From: Vibrio sp. 10N.286.49.B1
Lineage (GTDB): Bacteria > Pseudomonadota > Gammaproteobacteria > Enterobacterales > Vibrionaceae
DNA: 64,000 nt
Direction of reading: 5' to 3'
Assembly: GCF_002873335.1 (NCBI RefSeq)
Contig: NZ_MCUW01000013.1
Coordinates: 32,532-96,531 of the forward strand
Of the stretch, positions 18,906 through 28,477 are shown piece after piece. How positions within the stretch are numbered: position 1 is the stretch's first letter; the number at the start of each line of letters is the position of its first letter. Both the position numbers and the translations under genes were made by a program. The notes under the pieces were generated by a model that did no database searches, had not been told where the DNA came from, and was given only the letters and a program-made list of their open reading frames with translations.

Positions 18906-20492
18906 ATGAGTTCATCTGCTGCAATGAAACACAACAAACCGAAAAAGCCTATATTTACCCGTTTTTTAGACGGCGTTGAATACTTGGGGAACCTATTACC
19001 CCATCCCATTACACTCTTTGCTATCTTCTGTGTCGCCATCTTAGTTATGTCCGGTATTGCCGGTTATTTTGATGTGGCGGTTGTGGATCCTCGCCCAGAA
19101 GGCGCGGCGGGTCGTGCCGCTGATGGCATGATTAAAGTGGTAAGCCTGTTTAACGCAGAGGGCTTGCAACTGATTGTGACGAATCTTGTCACCAACTTTA
19201 CTGGCTTTGCACCATTAGGTACGGTACTTGTTGCGATGCTTGGTGTTGCGATCGCTGAACACTCAGGTATGTTGTCGGCAGCAATGCGTGGCCTCGTTAT
19301 GGGTGCTTCTCAGCGTATGGTTACGGTTACGGTCGTCTTCGCTGGTATTATTTCTAATACGGCTTCTGAGCTTGGTTACGTCGTTCTTATCCCGTTAGCA
19401 GCCATGCTGTTTCACTCTTTAGGACGTCACCCTCTCGCCGGTCTTGCCGCCGCCTTTGCTGGTGTATCTGGTGGGTATTCTGCAAACTTGTTAATCGGTA
19501 CGGTTGATCCACTGCTTTCAGGCATTACTGAAACAGCAGCACAAATGATTGACCCTACTTATTCCGTGGGTCCTGAGTCAAACTGGTACTTTATGTTTGT
19601 CTCTACTTTCTTTATCTCAATCACGGGTGCGTTCGTGACGGAGAAAATTGTTGAGCCAAAACTTGGTAAATACAATGACGAAGAAGCGGCGGAAGACCTG
19701 TCAAATGACCGTATGGGTAAGCTGACAGATATCGAAAAGAAAGGCCTAAAAATGGCCGGTATTGCTGTGCTACTAGTGAGTGCGGTGATCGCGTCTACGA
19801 TTGTTCCAGCAAATGGCGTACTTCGCTCTGCAACCGGAGAAGTGGCGGGTTCACCTTTCTTGAAGAGTATTGTTGCGTTTATATTTGTGTTCTTCGCGAT
19901 TCCTGGTTTTGTCTACGGCAAAGTGACCGGTACGATGAACAACGATCGTGATGTGATTAATGCCATGTCGAAGTCGATGTCTTCAATGGGCATGTACATT
20001 GTGTTAGTTTTCTTTGCTGCGCAGTTTGTGGCTTTCTTTAAGTGGACTAACTTCGGTCAAGTATTCGCTGTGGGTGGTGCAGACTTTCTACAAACGATTG
20101 GCTTGACTGGACCTGCACTGTTTTTTGCGTTCATCCTGATGTGTGGCTTCATCAACCTTATGATTGGTTCTGCGTCTGCACAGTGGGCGGTGACAGCACC
20201 TATTTTTGTTCCAATGTTAATGCTTGTAGGCTACGCACCTGAGACGATTCAAGCGGCATACCGTATTGGTGATTCAACCACCAACATCATTACACCAATG
20301 ATGAGCTACTTTGGTCTTATCCTTGCTGTTGCAACACGTTATATGAAGAATCTAGGAATTGGTACTTTGATCGCGACAATGTTGCCGTATTCAATTTGCT
20401 TCTTAGTGGGTTGGAGTGTGTTGTTCTACCTTTGGGTATTTGTATTCGGCTTGCCAGTTGGTCCTGGTGCGGCGACGTACTACACCCCTTAG
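18906..20492 (+). CDS. AbgT family transporter (second copy)
   Basis: A 528-residue polytopic membrane protein, clearly paralogous to the one at 2794-4353: TGFAPLGTVLVAMLGVAIAE, HPLAGLAAAFAGVSGGYSAN, IGSASAQWAVTAPIFVPM and YRIGDSTTNIITPMMSYF line up with the equivalent parts of the first copy. It differs in key spots that may affect specificity, for example SANLLIGTVDPLL against SANFIPSGIDPLL, and TTNIITPMM against VSNIISPLM. The RBS AAGGAGGGG lies close to the ATG. It is monocistronic with its own terminator. p-Aminobenzoyl-glutamate uptake or antimetabolite efflux are the known activities of the family; the substrate here is unknown. Confidence 0.92.
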   Translation: MSSSAAMKHNKPKKPIFTRFLDGVEYLGNLLPHPITLFAIFCVAILVMSGIAGYFDVAVVDPRPEGAAGRAADGMIKVVSLFNAEGLQLIVTNLVTNFTGFAPLGTVLVAMLGVAIAEHSGMLSAAMRGLVMGASQRMVTVTVVFAGIISNTASELGYVVLIPLAAMLFHSLGRHPLAGLAAAFAGVSGGYSANLLIGTVDPLLSGITETAAQMIDPTYSVGPESNWYFMFVSTFFISITGAFVTEKIVEPKLGKYNDEEAAEDLSNDRMGKLTDIEKKGLKMAGIAVLLVSAVIASTIVPANGVLRSATGEVAGSPFLKSIVAFIFVFFAIPGFVYGKVTGTMNNDRDVINAMSKSMSSMGMYIVLVFFAAQFVAFFKWTNFGQVFAVGGADFLQTIGLTGPALFFAFILMCGFINLMIGSASAQWAVTAPIFVPMLMLVGYAPETIQAAYRIGDSTTNIITPMMSYFGLILAVATRYMKNLGIGTLIATMLPYSICFLVGWSVLFYLWVFVFGLPVGPGAATYYTP

Positions 20493-20563
20493 AGATAGCG
20501 GCATCACATAGAAATTATTGAACCGTATAGGTATGAAAGGTGGCAGAGCGTCATCTTTCTAGA

Positions 20564-20599
20564 CGAAAAAAATGCTCCCATTGGGAGCATTTTTTTTCA
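20564..20599. terminator. Bidirectional terminator between the AbgT gene and yaeH
   Basis: Stem AAAAATGCTCCC / GGGAGCATTTTT with a 4-base loop and T-runs on both strands, between convergent genes. Confidence 0.92.
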
Positions 20600-20625
20600 T
20601 TTTTTATGCTGATAAGGCTTAACCG

Positions 20626-21009
20626 TTACTTGAGCTTTTCAAGGTCAGCTTCAATTTCAGCAATCTTACCAGAGACGACTTTTTCTAAATGACGAAGGTC
20701 GGATAGAATTTTTTTCTTAACATCTACCTCGCCAATCTCGACGGGCTTGGTGATTGTGTTTAATTCATCAATGACCAAGGTTAAGTTTCGATTAATCTCT
20801 GTGATTTCTTTGTAGCCTTGACTGCTGCTGTTCACCCGAACATTTTTTACTTGCCTCGGATATTTGAACTTAACACTCTTCGCAAACAATTCCCCTTTTT
20901 GTTTACGAAAATAGATTTTTAACACATCCTTGTGCGCTTCTTGTCGAATTGAGTAACGCTCAATTTGTTTAGGATCATGAATGCCTAAACTTGTGAGGTT
21001 TGGATACAT
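20626..21009 (-). CDS. yaeH: YaeH family protein (UPF0325 / DUF3461)
   Basis: A 127-residue cytosolic protein that matches E. coli YaeH almost throughout: [54 protein letters not shown], then a helical C-terminus ([20 protein letters not shown]) with coiled-coil character. The function is unknown. In E. coli it lies close to the dapD-glnD-map region, and here it follows glnD by 181 bases on the same strand. The gap between them holds two hairpins: TGCTACA-AA-TGTAGCA (21037-21052), in the yaeH leader, and a 13-base imperfect one at 21136-21176 just past glnD. Confidence 0.93.
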   Translation of the reverse strand: MYPNLTSLGIHDPKQIERYSIRQEAHKDVLKIYFRKQKGELFAKSVKFKYPRQVKNVRVNSSSQGYKEITEINRNLTLVIDELNTITKPVEIGEVDVKKKILSDLRHLEKVVSGKIAEIEADLEKLK

Positions 21010-21135
21010 AGTTTACCTCTTTCATTGTGTGTTCTTGCTACAAATGTAGCAGTCTATTGGTGAGGTAGATAGTTGATAACGTGAGCGATTAAGAATAAAT
21101 GTGGTGAAGATCGCTTATTCGTTGTTCACTGAAGG

Positions 21136-21176
21136 CGTAAATGGCTAGGCGTACAGTTTACTACTAACCATTTACG
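21136..21176 (-). repeat. Imperfect hairpin after glnD
   Basis: Arms CGTAAATGGCTAG (21136-21148) and CTAACCATTTACG (21164-21176), one mismatch, located 15 bases past the glnD stop in the direction of transcription. It has no T-run, so it may stabilise or process the 3' end more than terminate. Confidence 0.5.
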
Positions 21177-21190
21177 TCGAGTTGATGGGG

Positions 21191-23815
21191 TTAACTGGTT
21201 AATTGTTCTGAGATGGTGTCATGTAGCTTCTGTTTGAGAATTTCCTCTTCTTCTTCTGAAAGACGGCCACCTGTTGAGCTTGTTAGGATAAACAAATCTT
21301 CTGCTCGCTCCCCTATAGTGGTGATTTTTGCGGCGTGAAGGCTTATATCACACAAGGCAAAGGTAGCACCTACTTTGGCCAATAAACCCGGCGCATCAAG
21401 TGCGACCAACTCCATTAAGGTGCGTTTTTTGCTTTTTGTCGGTAGGAAATCCACCTTTGTTTTGACATTAAAATGCTTCAGATTTCGAGGTGCTCGGCGC
21501 GCTTTAATGGTGCTTGGTTTCCCGCTTTCCAATACACGCATCAGGTGTTTTATCACCGCAGCATGTCGGGTAGTATCAATTTTTTTACTGTGCTGATCGA
21601 GTACCATGAATGTATCGAGTACAAAGCCATCTTTGCTCGTCATGATTTGTGCATCATGTACGTTGAAATTACGTCGATCGAGTTCGGCAACAACGTTGGC
21701 AAATAATGCGGGTTGATCTTTGCTGTAGACAAAAACTTCTGTTCCGCCGCGCGTGGCTTTTTTACTCATCAATACCAATGGTTTTTGGGGATCACCTGAT
21801 TTGAGTATATGCTCACAATGCCAGGCAATCTGCTTGTGTGTATGCCGTAGGAAGTAGTCGGCTTTAAAGCGTTGCCACAGCACTTCAATCTCTCGCGCAG
21901 AAAAGCCTTGTTTGCGTAACAATGCAGATGCGAGTTGTTGATTGTGGCGAATGCGGTCTCTAACGTCGACAGGGGTTTCTAAGCCTCGTCGTAGGACTCG
22001 TTGTGTCGAATGGAAGAGCTCGGCAAGCAGGGTGCGTTTCCAGCTATTCCAGAGCTCAGGGTTAGTCGCACAGATATCGGCAACCGTTAAACAAACGAGG
22101 TATTCAAGATGTTCTTCGTCATGCACTTTTTTTGCGAATTCAATGATGACGTCGGGATCGTAAATATCGCGGCGCTGCGCTGTCACTGACATGAGTAAGT
22201 GGCTCTGAACCAGCCAAGAGACCAATTGAGCCTCTGGTTTGGATAGACCGTGCTCAATACAGAAATCATACGCTTCCACAGCGCCAATTTCAGAATGGTC
22301 CCCCCCTCGGCCTTTGCCTATATCATGAAAAATGGCCGCGAGAATCAACAACTCTTTCTTTTGCATTCGAGGGTAGACTTCACAACAAATAGGGTGTTTG
22401 GAGTGATTCTCTTCCTGACTGAAGGTGTGAATATGATTCAGTAACCGAATGCTATGCTCGTCTACGGTGTAGACGTGAAATAGGTCGAACTGCATTTGAC
22501 CTACGATTTGGCTCCACTGTGGCAGATACGCTGCCAGAACACCGAGCTTATGCATGAGTCGAAAAGCGCGATGCAAGGCGTTGGGGTGCCGGACAAGATC
22601 CATAAACTTATCGCGTGCGGCTGGGATTTCATGTAAAAACTTATTGAGCCTGCGTCGAGCGGTGCGTAGCTGCCTTAGTGTCGCGGGGCTCACCCCCTCA
22701 ATACTGGAATCGTTGGCAATGTGAATGAACATGTCCAATATCGTTTCCGGACGAGCCTGGAATAGCGCCGGTTTTCTCGCTTCAATGAGTTGACCGCGGC
22801 GTTGAAAGTCATCATCCAAGATCTCGGCGGTAACGATCTGTCCTTTGTTTATGATGGCCTGATCGAACAATTTAAGCAGCATTTTGTTCAGCTCTGCCAC
22901 TCGACGTAAGGTTCGGTAAAATTCTTTCATCATCATTTCGACAGCGACATTACCTTCACCAACAAAACCAAGGCTATCGGCGACTTGTGCTTGATGACCA
23001 AACGTGAGTCGGTTGTCGTAGCGTCTTAATTCAATGTGCAGAGCGAAACGCACCCGCCACAAGAAATTCTGGCATTCAACCAACTCACGATATTCCGCAT
23101 CGGTTAGAAAGCCAAAGCGACTCATCTCATACAGAGAGGTGGCACCAAAATGTCGACGAGCCACCCAACTGAGGGTGTGAATATCACGCAGTCCACCTGG
23201 CGTCGACTTGATGTCTGGTTCGAGGTTATAGGTTGTGTCATGGTATTTGGCATGGCGAGCTTTTTGTTCAGCAATTTTTGCGCGATAAAAATCTTCAGAG
23301 GTCCAAAATGCATCAGAGTCGACAACCTTTTTAAGTTGAGTAAAGGTATCTTCGCTGCCGCATAAATACCGCGCCTCTTGCAAATTTGTTGCAACGGTAA
23401 GGTCAGATTGCCCGATATCGACACACTCCTGGATCGTTCGAACCGCATGTCCCACCTCTAAGCGCAGATCCCATAAAAGCGTAATGAATTCGCTGACAAT
23501 GGTTTCTAACGCGGGGGTGAGCTTATGACGAGAAACAAAAAGAATATCAATATCCGACAGGGGATGAAGCTCCCCTCGGCCATATCCACCGACCGCGACT
23601 AAGGCGAGGTTGGTTTGATTGTTTAAGCCAGTCCGTTTCCAAAGACGGCTCAATAGTTGGTCAATGTAGTCCGAACGACCGAGGATGAGATCCGTAATCG
23701 GGTGGTGGTTCAAAAATTCATGCTTTTGATGATCAGAGAATGTGTCGAGCTGCGATTTGAGTTCAACCACTGTAAGCTGTTCATCACTTAGAGTTGTGGG
23801 CGTTTGAAAAGTCAT
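21191..23815 (-). CDS. glnD: Bifunctional PII uridylyltransferase / uridylyl-removing enzyme
   Basis: An 874-residue nitrogen sensor that uridylylates PII (GlnB/GlnK) when glutamine is low and removes UMP when it is high. Domains in order: nucleotidyltransferase with VGGYGRGELHPLSDIDILF (about 75-93, Gly-Gly and metal-binding Asp pair), a helical middle, an HD hydrolase domain with HDIGKGRGGDHSE near residue 496, and two C-terminal ACT domains (about 690-770 and 795-874), which bind glutamine. E. coli GlnD is 890 residues. It lies downstream of map on the same strand, but a terminator separates them. Its likely substrate GlnB is encoded at 46761-47099. Confidence 0.97.
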   Translation of the reverse strand: MTFQTPTTLSDEQLTVVELKSQLDTFSDHQKHEFLNHHPITDLILGRSDYIDQLLSRLWKRTGLNNQTNLALVAVGGYGRGELHPLSDIDILFVSRHKLTPALETIVSEFITLLWDLRLEVGHAVRTIQECVDIGQSDLTVATNLQEARYLCGSEDTFTQLKKVVDSDAFWTSEDFYRAKIAEQKARHAKYHDTTYNLEPDIKSTPGGLRDIHTLSWVARRHFGATSLYEMSRFGFLTDAEYRELVECQNFLWRVRFALHIELRRYDNRLTFGHQAQVADSLGFVGEGNVAVEMMMKEFYRTLRRVAELNKMLLKLFDQAIINKGQIVTAEILDDDFQRRGQLIEARKPALFQARPETILDMFIHIANDSSIEGVSPATLRQLRTARRRLNKFLHEIPAARDKFMDLVRHPNALHRAFRLMHKLGVLAAYLPQWSQIVGQMQFDLFHVYTVDEHSIRLLNHIHTFSQEENHSKHPICCEVYPRMQKKELLILAAIFHDIGKGRGGDHSEIGAVEAYDFCIEHGLSKPEAQLVSWLVQSHLLMSVTAQRRDIYDPDVIIEFAKKVHDEEHLEYLVCLTVADICATNPELWNSWKRTLLAELFHSTQRVLRRGLETPVDVRDRIRHNQQLASALLRKQGFSAREIEVLWQRFKADYFLRHTHKQIAWHCEHILKSGDPQKPLVLMSKKATRGGTEVFVYSKDQPALFANVVAELDRRNFNVHDAQIMTSKDGFVLDTFMVLDQHSKKIDTTRHAAVIKHLMRVLESGKPSTIKARRAPRNLKHFNVKTKVDFLPTKSKKRTLMELVALDAPGLLAKVGATFALCDISLHAAKITTIGERAEDLFILTSSTGGRLSEEEEEILKQKLHDTISEQLTS

Positions 23816-23880
23816 AGAGAAGCAATCCGTGCAAGCAAAAGAAAAGACTAACTATGGTTATACCAAAATGGCGGGGATAA

Positions 23881-23911
23881 AAAAATATCCTCACGTTGTG
23901 AGGATATTTTT
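23881..23911 (-). terminator. Terminator between map and glnD
   Basis: Stem AAAAATATCCTCAC / GTGAGGATATTTTT with loop of three bases, 23 bases past the map stop on the minus strand. It suggests glnD has its own promoter or is expressed by read-through. Confidence 0.85.
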
Positions 23912-23933
23912 AAAAAGCGTGTTTAGCGAGTGA

Positions 23934-24812
23934 TTATACGTTGTTCATGTGGCGAGGAATCGTTTCTTCACTGCGTAATGTGAGGACTTCACAACCTGTT
24001 TTCGTCACAACAATCGTATGTTCCCATTGCGCAGAATTTTTGCCATCGCCGGTGTAGACCGTCCAGTCGTCATCTGCATCAATGCTACAACCAAATTTCC
24101 CCGCGTTGATCATTGGCTCGATGGTAAACACCATCCCTTCTTTAAGAACACGACGGTCGGCATTTTTATAATGAACCACTTGTGGCTCTTCATGAAACTC
24201 GGAGCCGATACCGTGCCCACAAAAATCTTTCACAATAGAAAATTTAGCGCGTGGGTTATTCTTGTTGTTAGTTTTTATGTACTTCTCTATTTCAGTACCA
24301 ATAGCGCCGACGGTCGAACCTGGTTTGACGGTTTTCATGCCGATATACAGTGCTTCTTGTGCGACCATGCATAATCGCTTATCGGCTGGTGCCACGTCGC
24401 CGATCAAAAACATTTTCGATGTATCACCATGGTAGCCTTCAGGGCGAGTGTCTAGGGAGGCATTCTCGTCATTTGGAATGATGACGGTGACATCGACGTT
24501 GACGATATCGCCACTTTTCAATACGGCGGGTTTGGTTTTACCTGTTGTTCCCATCGTGTCTTTGTCGGCAGGGATGCCATGACAAACAATATGATTAATA
24601 GAGGTACAGATGGATTTAGGGTAGCCGTGATAGTCGAGTGGTGCCGAGTAAGCGCCATTTTCTCGAGTGTGTTCAGCACAAATTCTATCAAGCTCCTCGG
24701 TGGTCACACCCTCTTTAACATGGGGTTCGATCAGTTCTAAAAGCTCGGCCGCAAGTTTTCCTGCGATGCGCATTCTTTCGATTTCAGCTTCAGTTTTGAT
24801 TTTGATAGACAT
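23934..24812 (-). CDS. map: Type I methionine aminopeptidase with two insertions
   Basis: A 292-residue enzyme that removes the initiator Met from nascent proteins. Metal ligands are visible: Asp107 (NVDVTV), Asp130 (HGDTSKMF), His200 (CGHGIGSEFHEEP), Glu232 (TIEPMINAG) and Glu264 (WEHTIVV). E. coli Map has 264 residues; the spacing here shows about 10 extra residues before Asp107 (ADKDTMGTTGKTKPAVLKSG) and about 12 between the two Asp ligands (IIPNDENASLDTRPEG). Both lie near the active-site rim. All catalytic residues are kept, so it should be active. It is divergent from rpsB, as in E. coli and Vibrio. Confidence 0.95.
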   Translation of the reverse strand: MSIKIKTEAEIERMRIAGKLAAELLELIEPHVKEGVTTEELDRICAEHTRENGAYSAPLDYHGYPKSICTSINHIVCHGIPADKDTMGTTGKTKPAVLKSGDIVNVDVTVIIPNDENASLDTRPEGYHGDTSKMFLIGDVAPADKRLCMVAQEALYIGMKTVKPGSTVGAIGTEIEKYIKTNNKNNPRAKFSIVKDFCGHGIGSEFHEEPQVVHYKNADRRVLKEGMVFTIEPMINAGKFGCSIDADDDWTVYTGDGKNSAQWEHTIVVTKTGCEVLTLRSEETIPRHMNNV

Positions 24813-25000
24813 TTGTGTTCTCTACTCTCTAATTTGACGCGTTATTCTAACAACGACAAGATTAAGCGCAACAAGAATAAAACTCGTTTCTTGAATTATA
24901 GTCTTGGTAACTCTAGTCCGACTAAGCAAATCTCGTCGAGAAAAAGTGGTTTTATTTTGTGCGTTTGTTGTGATTTTTCTGGTATTGAGACCATGAAATA

Positions 25001-25016
25001 TGGTATAAAGCGCGCC
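25001..25016 (+). promoter_or_regulatory. rpsB promoter with extended -10 and GC discriminator
   Basis: TGG-TATAAA (25001-25009) followed by GCGCGCC (25010-25016): an extended -10 with a GC-rich discriminator, the form expected for a stringently controlled ribosomal promoter. There is no good -35. A start near 25016 would give a leader of about 170 bases, close to the length I recall for E. coli rpsB. Confidence 0.7.
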
Positions 25017-25185
25017 AGAATCTAGAGTCTGTTTCTTCCTTGTGGCGAACTGGCTCGAGATCCTAAACATACTTTAATTTAAATCACACACATTTCGTCA
25101 CATGTTCCGGGGTGCTTGAGTAATCATTCATACCAAGTCGGATTCATGGGAAGTGTGGAGGCCTAACCCCATAGAGGATTTTAAA
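25017..25185 (+). promoter_or_regulatory. rpsB 5' leader, probable S2 autoregulatory RNA
   Basis: About 170 bases of leader without a gene. In gammaproteobacteria S2 represses rpsB-tsf by binding a conserved structured leader. Here GGGGT in TTCCGGGGTGC (near 25108-25116) can pair with ACCCC in CCTAACCCCATAG just before the RBS, compatible with that structure. I infer the class from position, length and this pairing; I did not fold the whole leader. Confidence 0.5.
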
Positions 25186-25923
25186 ATGGCAACTGTATCA
25201 ATGCGCGATATGCTTAAAGCTGGTGTTCACTTCGGTCACCAAACTCGTTACTGGAACCCAAAAATGAAGCCATTCATCTTTGGTGCTCGTAACAAAGTTC
25301 ATATCATCAACCTAGAAAAAACGGTACCTATGTTCAACGATGCACTAGCTGAGCTAGCGAAAATCGGTGAGAAGAAAGGTAAAGTTCTTTTTGTTGGTAC
25401 TAAGCGCGCTGCATCTGAAGCTGTTAAAGAAGCTGCAATCAACAGCAACCAGTACTACGTGAACAACCGTTGGTTGGGTGGCATGCTTACGAACTACAAA
25501 ACAGTTCGTCAGTCTATCAAACGCCTGAAAGAATACGAAGCGCAAGCTCAAGACGGTACTTTCGAGAAAATCACTAAGAAAGAAGCTCTAATGCGTACTC
25601 GCGAAATGGAGAAGCTAGAGAAGTCTCTTGGTGGTATCAAGAACATGGGTGGTCTTCCTGACGCTCTATTCGTAATCGATGCTGATCACGAGCACATTGC
25701 TGTTAAAGAAGCAAACAACCTAGGTATCCCAGTTTACGCTGTAGTTGATACTAACTCTAACCCAGATGGCATTGACTTCATCATTCCTGGTAATGACGAT
25801 GCAATCCGTGCGGTACAGCTTTACCTAAATGCTGCTGCAGACTCGGTTAAAGAAGGTCGTAACAAAGATGTTGTTGTTGCTGCTGCTGCTGAAAAAGACG
25901 GTTTCGTAGAAGAAGCTGAATAA
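25186..25923 (+). CDS. rpsB: 30S ribosomal protein S2
   Basis: A 245-residue uS2 (E. coli 241), one of the last proteins to join the small subunit and needed to dock S1. It begins [20 protein letters not shown] and contains [40 protein letters not shown] and [21 protein letters not shown] start at ATG 25186, after GAGGATTTTAAA; an upstream frame from 25153 is part of the leader. Its start region (GAGGATTTTAAAATGGCAAC) is nearly the same as that of tsf. It is co-transcribed with tsf through a partial terminator. Confidence 0.98.
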   Translation: MATVSMRDMLKAGVHFGHQTRYWNPKMKPFIFGARNKVHIINLEKTVPMFNDALAELAKIGEKKGKVLFVGTKRAASEAVKEAAINSNQYYVNNRWLGGMLTNYKTVRQSIKRLKEYEAQAQDGTFEKITKKEALMRTREMEKLEKSLGGIKNMGGLPDALFVIDADHEHIAVKEANNLGIPVYAVVDTNSNPDGIDFIIPGNDDAIRAVQLYLNAAADSVKEGRNKDVVVAAAAEKDGFVEEAE

Positions 25924-25991
25924 TAGCAACTATAATTTATACTTAGTTTTGGGCGACATCGAGTCTTCATATAAACTGAGTTATAGTTAGC

Positions 25992-26024
25992 AATCAGGGG
26001 CCCAATGAGAGCCCCTGATTTTTA
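25992..26024 (+). terminator. Attenuating hairpin between rpsB and tsf
   Basis: Stem AATCAGGGGC / GCCCCTGATT with a 9-base loop and TTTTT after it, in the rpsB-tsf spacer. It probably stops part of the transcripts and lowers tsf relative to rpsB. Confidence 0.8.
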
Positions 26025-26054
26025 CCTGGTTTGGAATCAACTGAGGATTTTAGA

Positions 26055-26900
26055 ATGGCAACTGTAACTGCTGCTCTTGTAAAAGAACTTCGCGAGCGCA
26101 CAGCCGCTGGCATGATGGAATGTAAAAAAGCGCTTGTTGAAGCAAATGCTGATATTGAATTAGCAATTGAAAACATGCGTAAAAGTGGTGCGGCTAAAGC
26201 AGCTAAAAAAGCAGGCAACGTTGCTGCTGAAGGCACAATCATCATTAAAGAAGACGCTGGCGTTGCCGCTCTTCTTGAAGTGAACTGTCAAACTGACTTC
26301 GTAGCAAAAGATGCAAGCTTCCTTGCGTTTGCTAACGAAGTTGCTGATGCTGCACTAGCTGAAAAGCTAGATGTTGCTGCTCTTCAAGCTAAATTTGAAG
26401 ATGCACGTATCGCTCTAGTAACTAAAATCGGTGAGAACATCAGCATCCGTCGTGTTGAGTTCATCGAAGGTGCAAACGTTGGTTCTTACCGTCACGGTGA
26501 GCGTATCGGTGTTGTTGTTGCTGGTGAAGCTGACGCAGAAACAATCAAGCACATTGCAATGCACGTTGCAGCGTCTAAGCCTGAATTCGTAAACCCTTCT
26601 GACGTACCTGCAGACGTAGTTGCTAAAGAAAAAGCGGTTCAAGTTGAAATCGCAATGAACGAAGGCAAACCACAAGAAATCGCTGAGAAAATGGTTATCG
26701 GCCGTATGAAGAAATTCACGGGCGAAATCTCACTAACAGGTCAGGCTTTCATCATGGAACCTAAGAAAACTGTTGGCGAAATCTTGAAAGAAAAAGGCGC
26801 TACAGTAACTAACTTCGTTCGTCTAGAAGTTGGCGAAGGCATCGAAAAAGCGGCAGAAATGAGCTTTGCTGATGAAGTAGCAGCGGTACAAAAAGGTTAA
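26055..26900 (+). CDS. tsf: Translation elongation factor Ts
   Basis: A 281-residue nucleotide exchange factor for EF-Tu (E. coli 283). The N-terminal UBA-like domain has [20 protein letters not shown]; the core follows with [20 protein letters not shown], where the TDFV motif with Asp/Phe wedges into EF-Tu, and [20 protein letters not shown]. The C-terminal module is complete. I use ATG 26055 after GAGGATTTTAGA, the same initiation region as rpsB; a longer frame from 26031 would run into the terminator hairpin. It is the second gene of the rpsB operon. Confidence 0.98.
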   Translation: MATVTAALVKELRERTAAGMMECKKALVEANADIELAIENMRKSGAAKAAKKAGNVAAEGTIIIKEDAGVAALLEVNCQTDFVAKDASFLAFANEVADAALAEKLDVAALQAKFEDARIALVTKIGENISIRRVEFIEGANVGSYRHGERIGVVVAGEADAETIKHIAMHVAASKPEFVNPSDVPADVVAKEKAVQVEIAMNEGKPQEIAEKMVIGRMKKFTGEISLTGQAFIMEPKKTVGEILKEKGATVTNFVRLEVGEGIEKAAEMSFADEVAAVQKG

Positions 26901-26922
26901 TCCTTTTTTGTCTCGTTGATAT

Positions 26923-26953
26923 GAAGACCGTAGCCAAGGCTGCGGTCTTTTTG
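26923..26953 (+). terminator. Terminator after tsf
   Basis: Stem AAGACCGTAGCC / GGCTGCGGTCTT (one mismatch) with a short loop and a T-run. Confidence 0.85.
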
Positions 26954-27081
26954 CGAGTAAGCTAGATGGTATTTTTTAACCATCATGAATTAGGATTTCA
27001 ATCCAAGGCGCTGAATCACAGTGACATTGGAGTCTTAATCCATGACCGTTAATCAACAACTCTCTTTGGAAGGTGAACTCC

Positions 27082-27813
27082 ATGACAACGAACCCAAAAC
27101 CAGCGTATCAACGTATTCTGTTAAAACTTAGTGGTGAAGCGCTGCAAGGCGAAGAAGGCTTTGGTATCGACCCATCTATCTTGGAGCGTATGGCTCAAGA
27201 AGTGAAAGAACTGGTAGAACTGGGTGTTCAGGTCGGTGTCGTCATTGGTGGTGGCAATCTTTTCCGCGGTGCTGGTCTTGCAGCCGCAGGGATGAATCGT
27301 GTTGTTGGTGATCATATGGGTATGTTGGCCACTGTGATGAATGGCCTAGCACTGCGTGATGCTCTGCACCGTGCTTATGTAAACGCACGAGTGATGTCTG
27401 CCATTCCTCTTAAGGGGGTATGTGATGATTACAACTGGGCTGATGCGATTCGTGAATTGCGTCAAGGTCGCGTGGTAATTTTCTCAGCAGGGACAGGTAA
27501 TCCATTCTTTACGACGGACTCAGCTGCGTGCCTACGTGGTATCGAGATTGAAGCGGATGTGGTTCTAAAAGCAACGAAAGTGGATGGCGTATACAGTGCA
27601 GACCCTGTCGCTAACCCAGATGCAGAATTATATGATAAGCTTGCGTACAATACGGTTCTCGATAAAGAGCTTAAGGTTATGGACTTAGCTGCGTTTACTC
27701 TGGCTCGCGATCATAAAATGCCTATTCGTGTGTTCAACATGAACAAACCTGGTGCACTTCGTCGAGTTGTGATGGGTGAAGCAGAAGGCACACTTATCAG
27801 TGATGCAGAATAA
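27082..27813 (+). CDS. pyrH: UMP kinase
   Basis: A 243-residue hexameric amino acid kinase-fold enzyme (E. coli 241) that phosphorylates UMP to UDP; activated by GTP and inhibited by UTP in E. coli. [17 protein letters not shown] and [20 protein letters not shown] form the phosphate-binding loops; [17 protein letters not shown] binds [23 protein letters not shown] is typical of the family. I use ATG 27082, seven bases after GGAAGGTG; a GTG nine bases upstream lies within the RBS. It follows the tsf terminator, so it likely has its own promoter, and precedes frr. Confidence 0.97.
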   Translation: MTTNPKPAYQRILLKLSGEALQGEEGFGIDPSILERMAQEVKELVELGVQVGVVIGGGNLFRGAGLAAAGMNRVVGDHMGMLATVMNGLALRDALHRAYVNARVMSAIPLKGVCDDYNWADAIRELRQGRVVIFSAGTGNPFFTTDSAACLRGIEIEADVVLKATKVDGVYSADPVANPDAELYDKLAYNTVLDKELKVMDLAAFTLARDHKMPIRVFNMNKPGALRRVVMGEAEGTLISDAE

Positions 27814-27851
27814 TAGTAAACTTTGTCGTTAGGATTTATCGAACGAAATAG

Positions 27852-27875
27852 CCTAAATGCGTACTCGCATTTAGG
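27852..27875 (+). promoter_or_regulatory. Perfect hairpin between pyrH and frr
   Basis: CCTAAATGCG / CGCATTTAGG with loop TACT, 20 bases before the frr RBS. There is no T-run, so it is not an intrinsic terminator. It may be a processing or stability element separating the two messages. Confidence 0.6.
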
Positions 27876-27897
27876 TGCACATTATTAAGGTGATACT

Positions 27898-28455
27898 GTG
27901 ATTAACGAAATCAAGCAAGACGCTCAAGAGCGTATGGAAAAAAGTGTTGAAGCACTGAAAAACAACCTGTCAAAAATTCGTACAGGTCGTGCACACCCAA
28001 GCCTACTTCAAGGCCTTTCTGTTGAGTATTATGGTGCGCCGACTCCTCTTAACCAAGTCGCTAACGTTATTGCTGAAGACGCTCGTACACTTGCGATCAC
28101 AGTTTTTGATAAAGAACTGACGCAAAAAGTAGAGAAAGCGATCTTGATGTCAGACTTAGGTTTGAACCCAATGTCAGCGGGCACGGTTATTCGTGTACCA
28201 CTACCACCGCTAACAGAAGAGCGTCGTAAAGACCTTGTTAAGATTGTTCGTGGTGAAGCTGAAGGCGGTCGTGTGGCGATTCGTAACATTCGTCGTGACG
28301 CAAATGGTGATCTTAAGGCATTGTTGAAAGACAAAGACATCTCAGAAGATGAAGATCGTAAAGGACAAGACGAGATTCAAAAATTGACTGATATTGCTGT
28401 GAAAAATGTCGATGACATACTTGCAGCAAAAGAAAAAGAGTTAATGGAAGTTTAA
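27898..28455 (+). CDS. frr: Ribosome recycling factor
   Basis: A 185-residue protein, the same length as E. coli RRF, which splits post-termination ribosomes with EF-G. The two-domain fold is evident: long helices at the ends ([20 protein letters not shown] and [20 protein letters not shown]) and the small domain between about residues 31 and 105. [20 protein letters not shown] and [20 protein letters not shown] are family hallmarks, the latter with the rRNA-binding Arg residues. The start is GTG (27898), eight bases after AAGGTG; no in-frame ATG fits. It ends at a strong terminator. Confidence 0.97.
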   Translation: MINEIKQDAQERMEKSVEALKNNLSKIRTGRAHPSLLQGLSVEYYGAPTPLNQVANVIAEDARTLAITVFDKELTQKVEKAILMSDLGLNPMSAGTVIRVPLPPLTEERRKDLVKIVRGEAEGGRVAIRNIRRDANGDLKALLKDKDISEDEDRKGQDEIQKLTDIAVKNVDDILAAKEKELMEV

Positions 28456-28477
28456 TCCTTAACCACTTAACTCTCAG

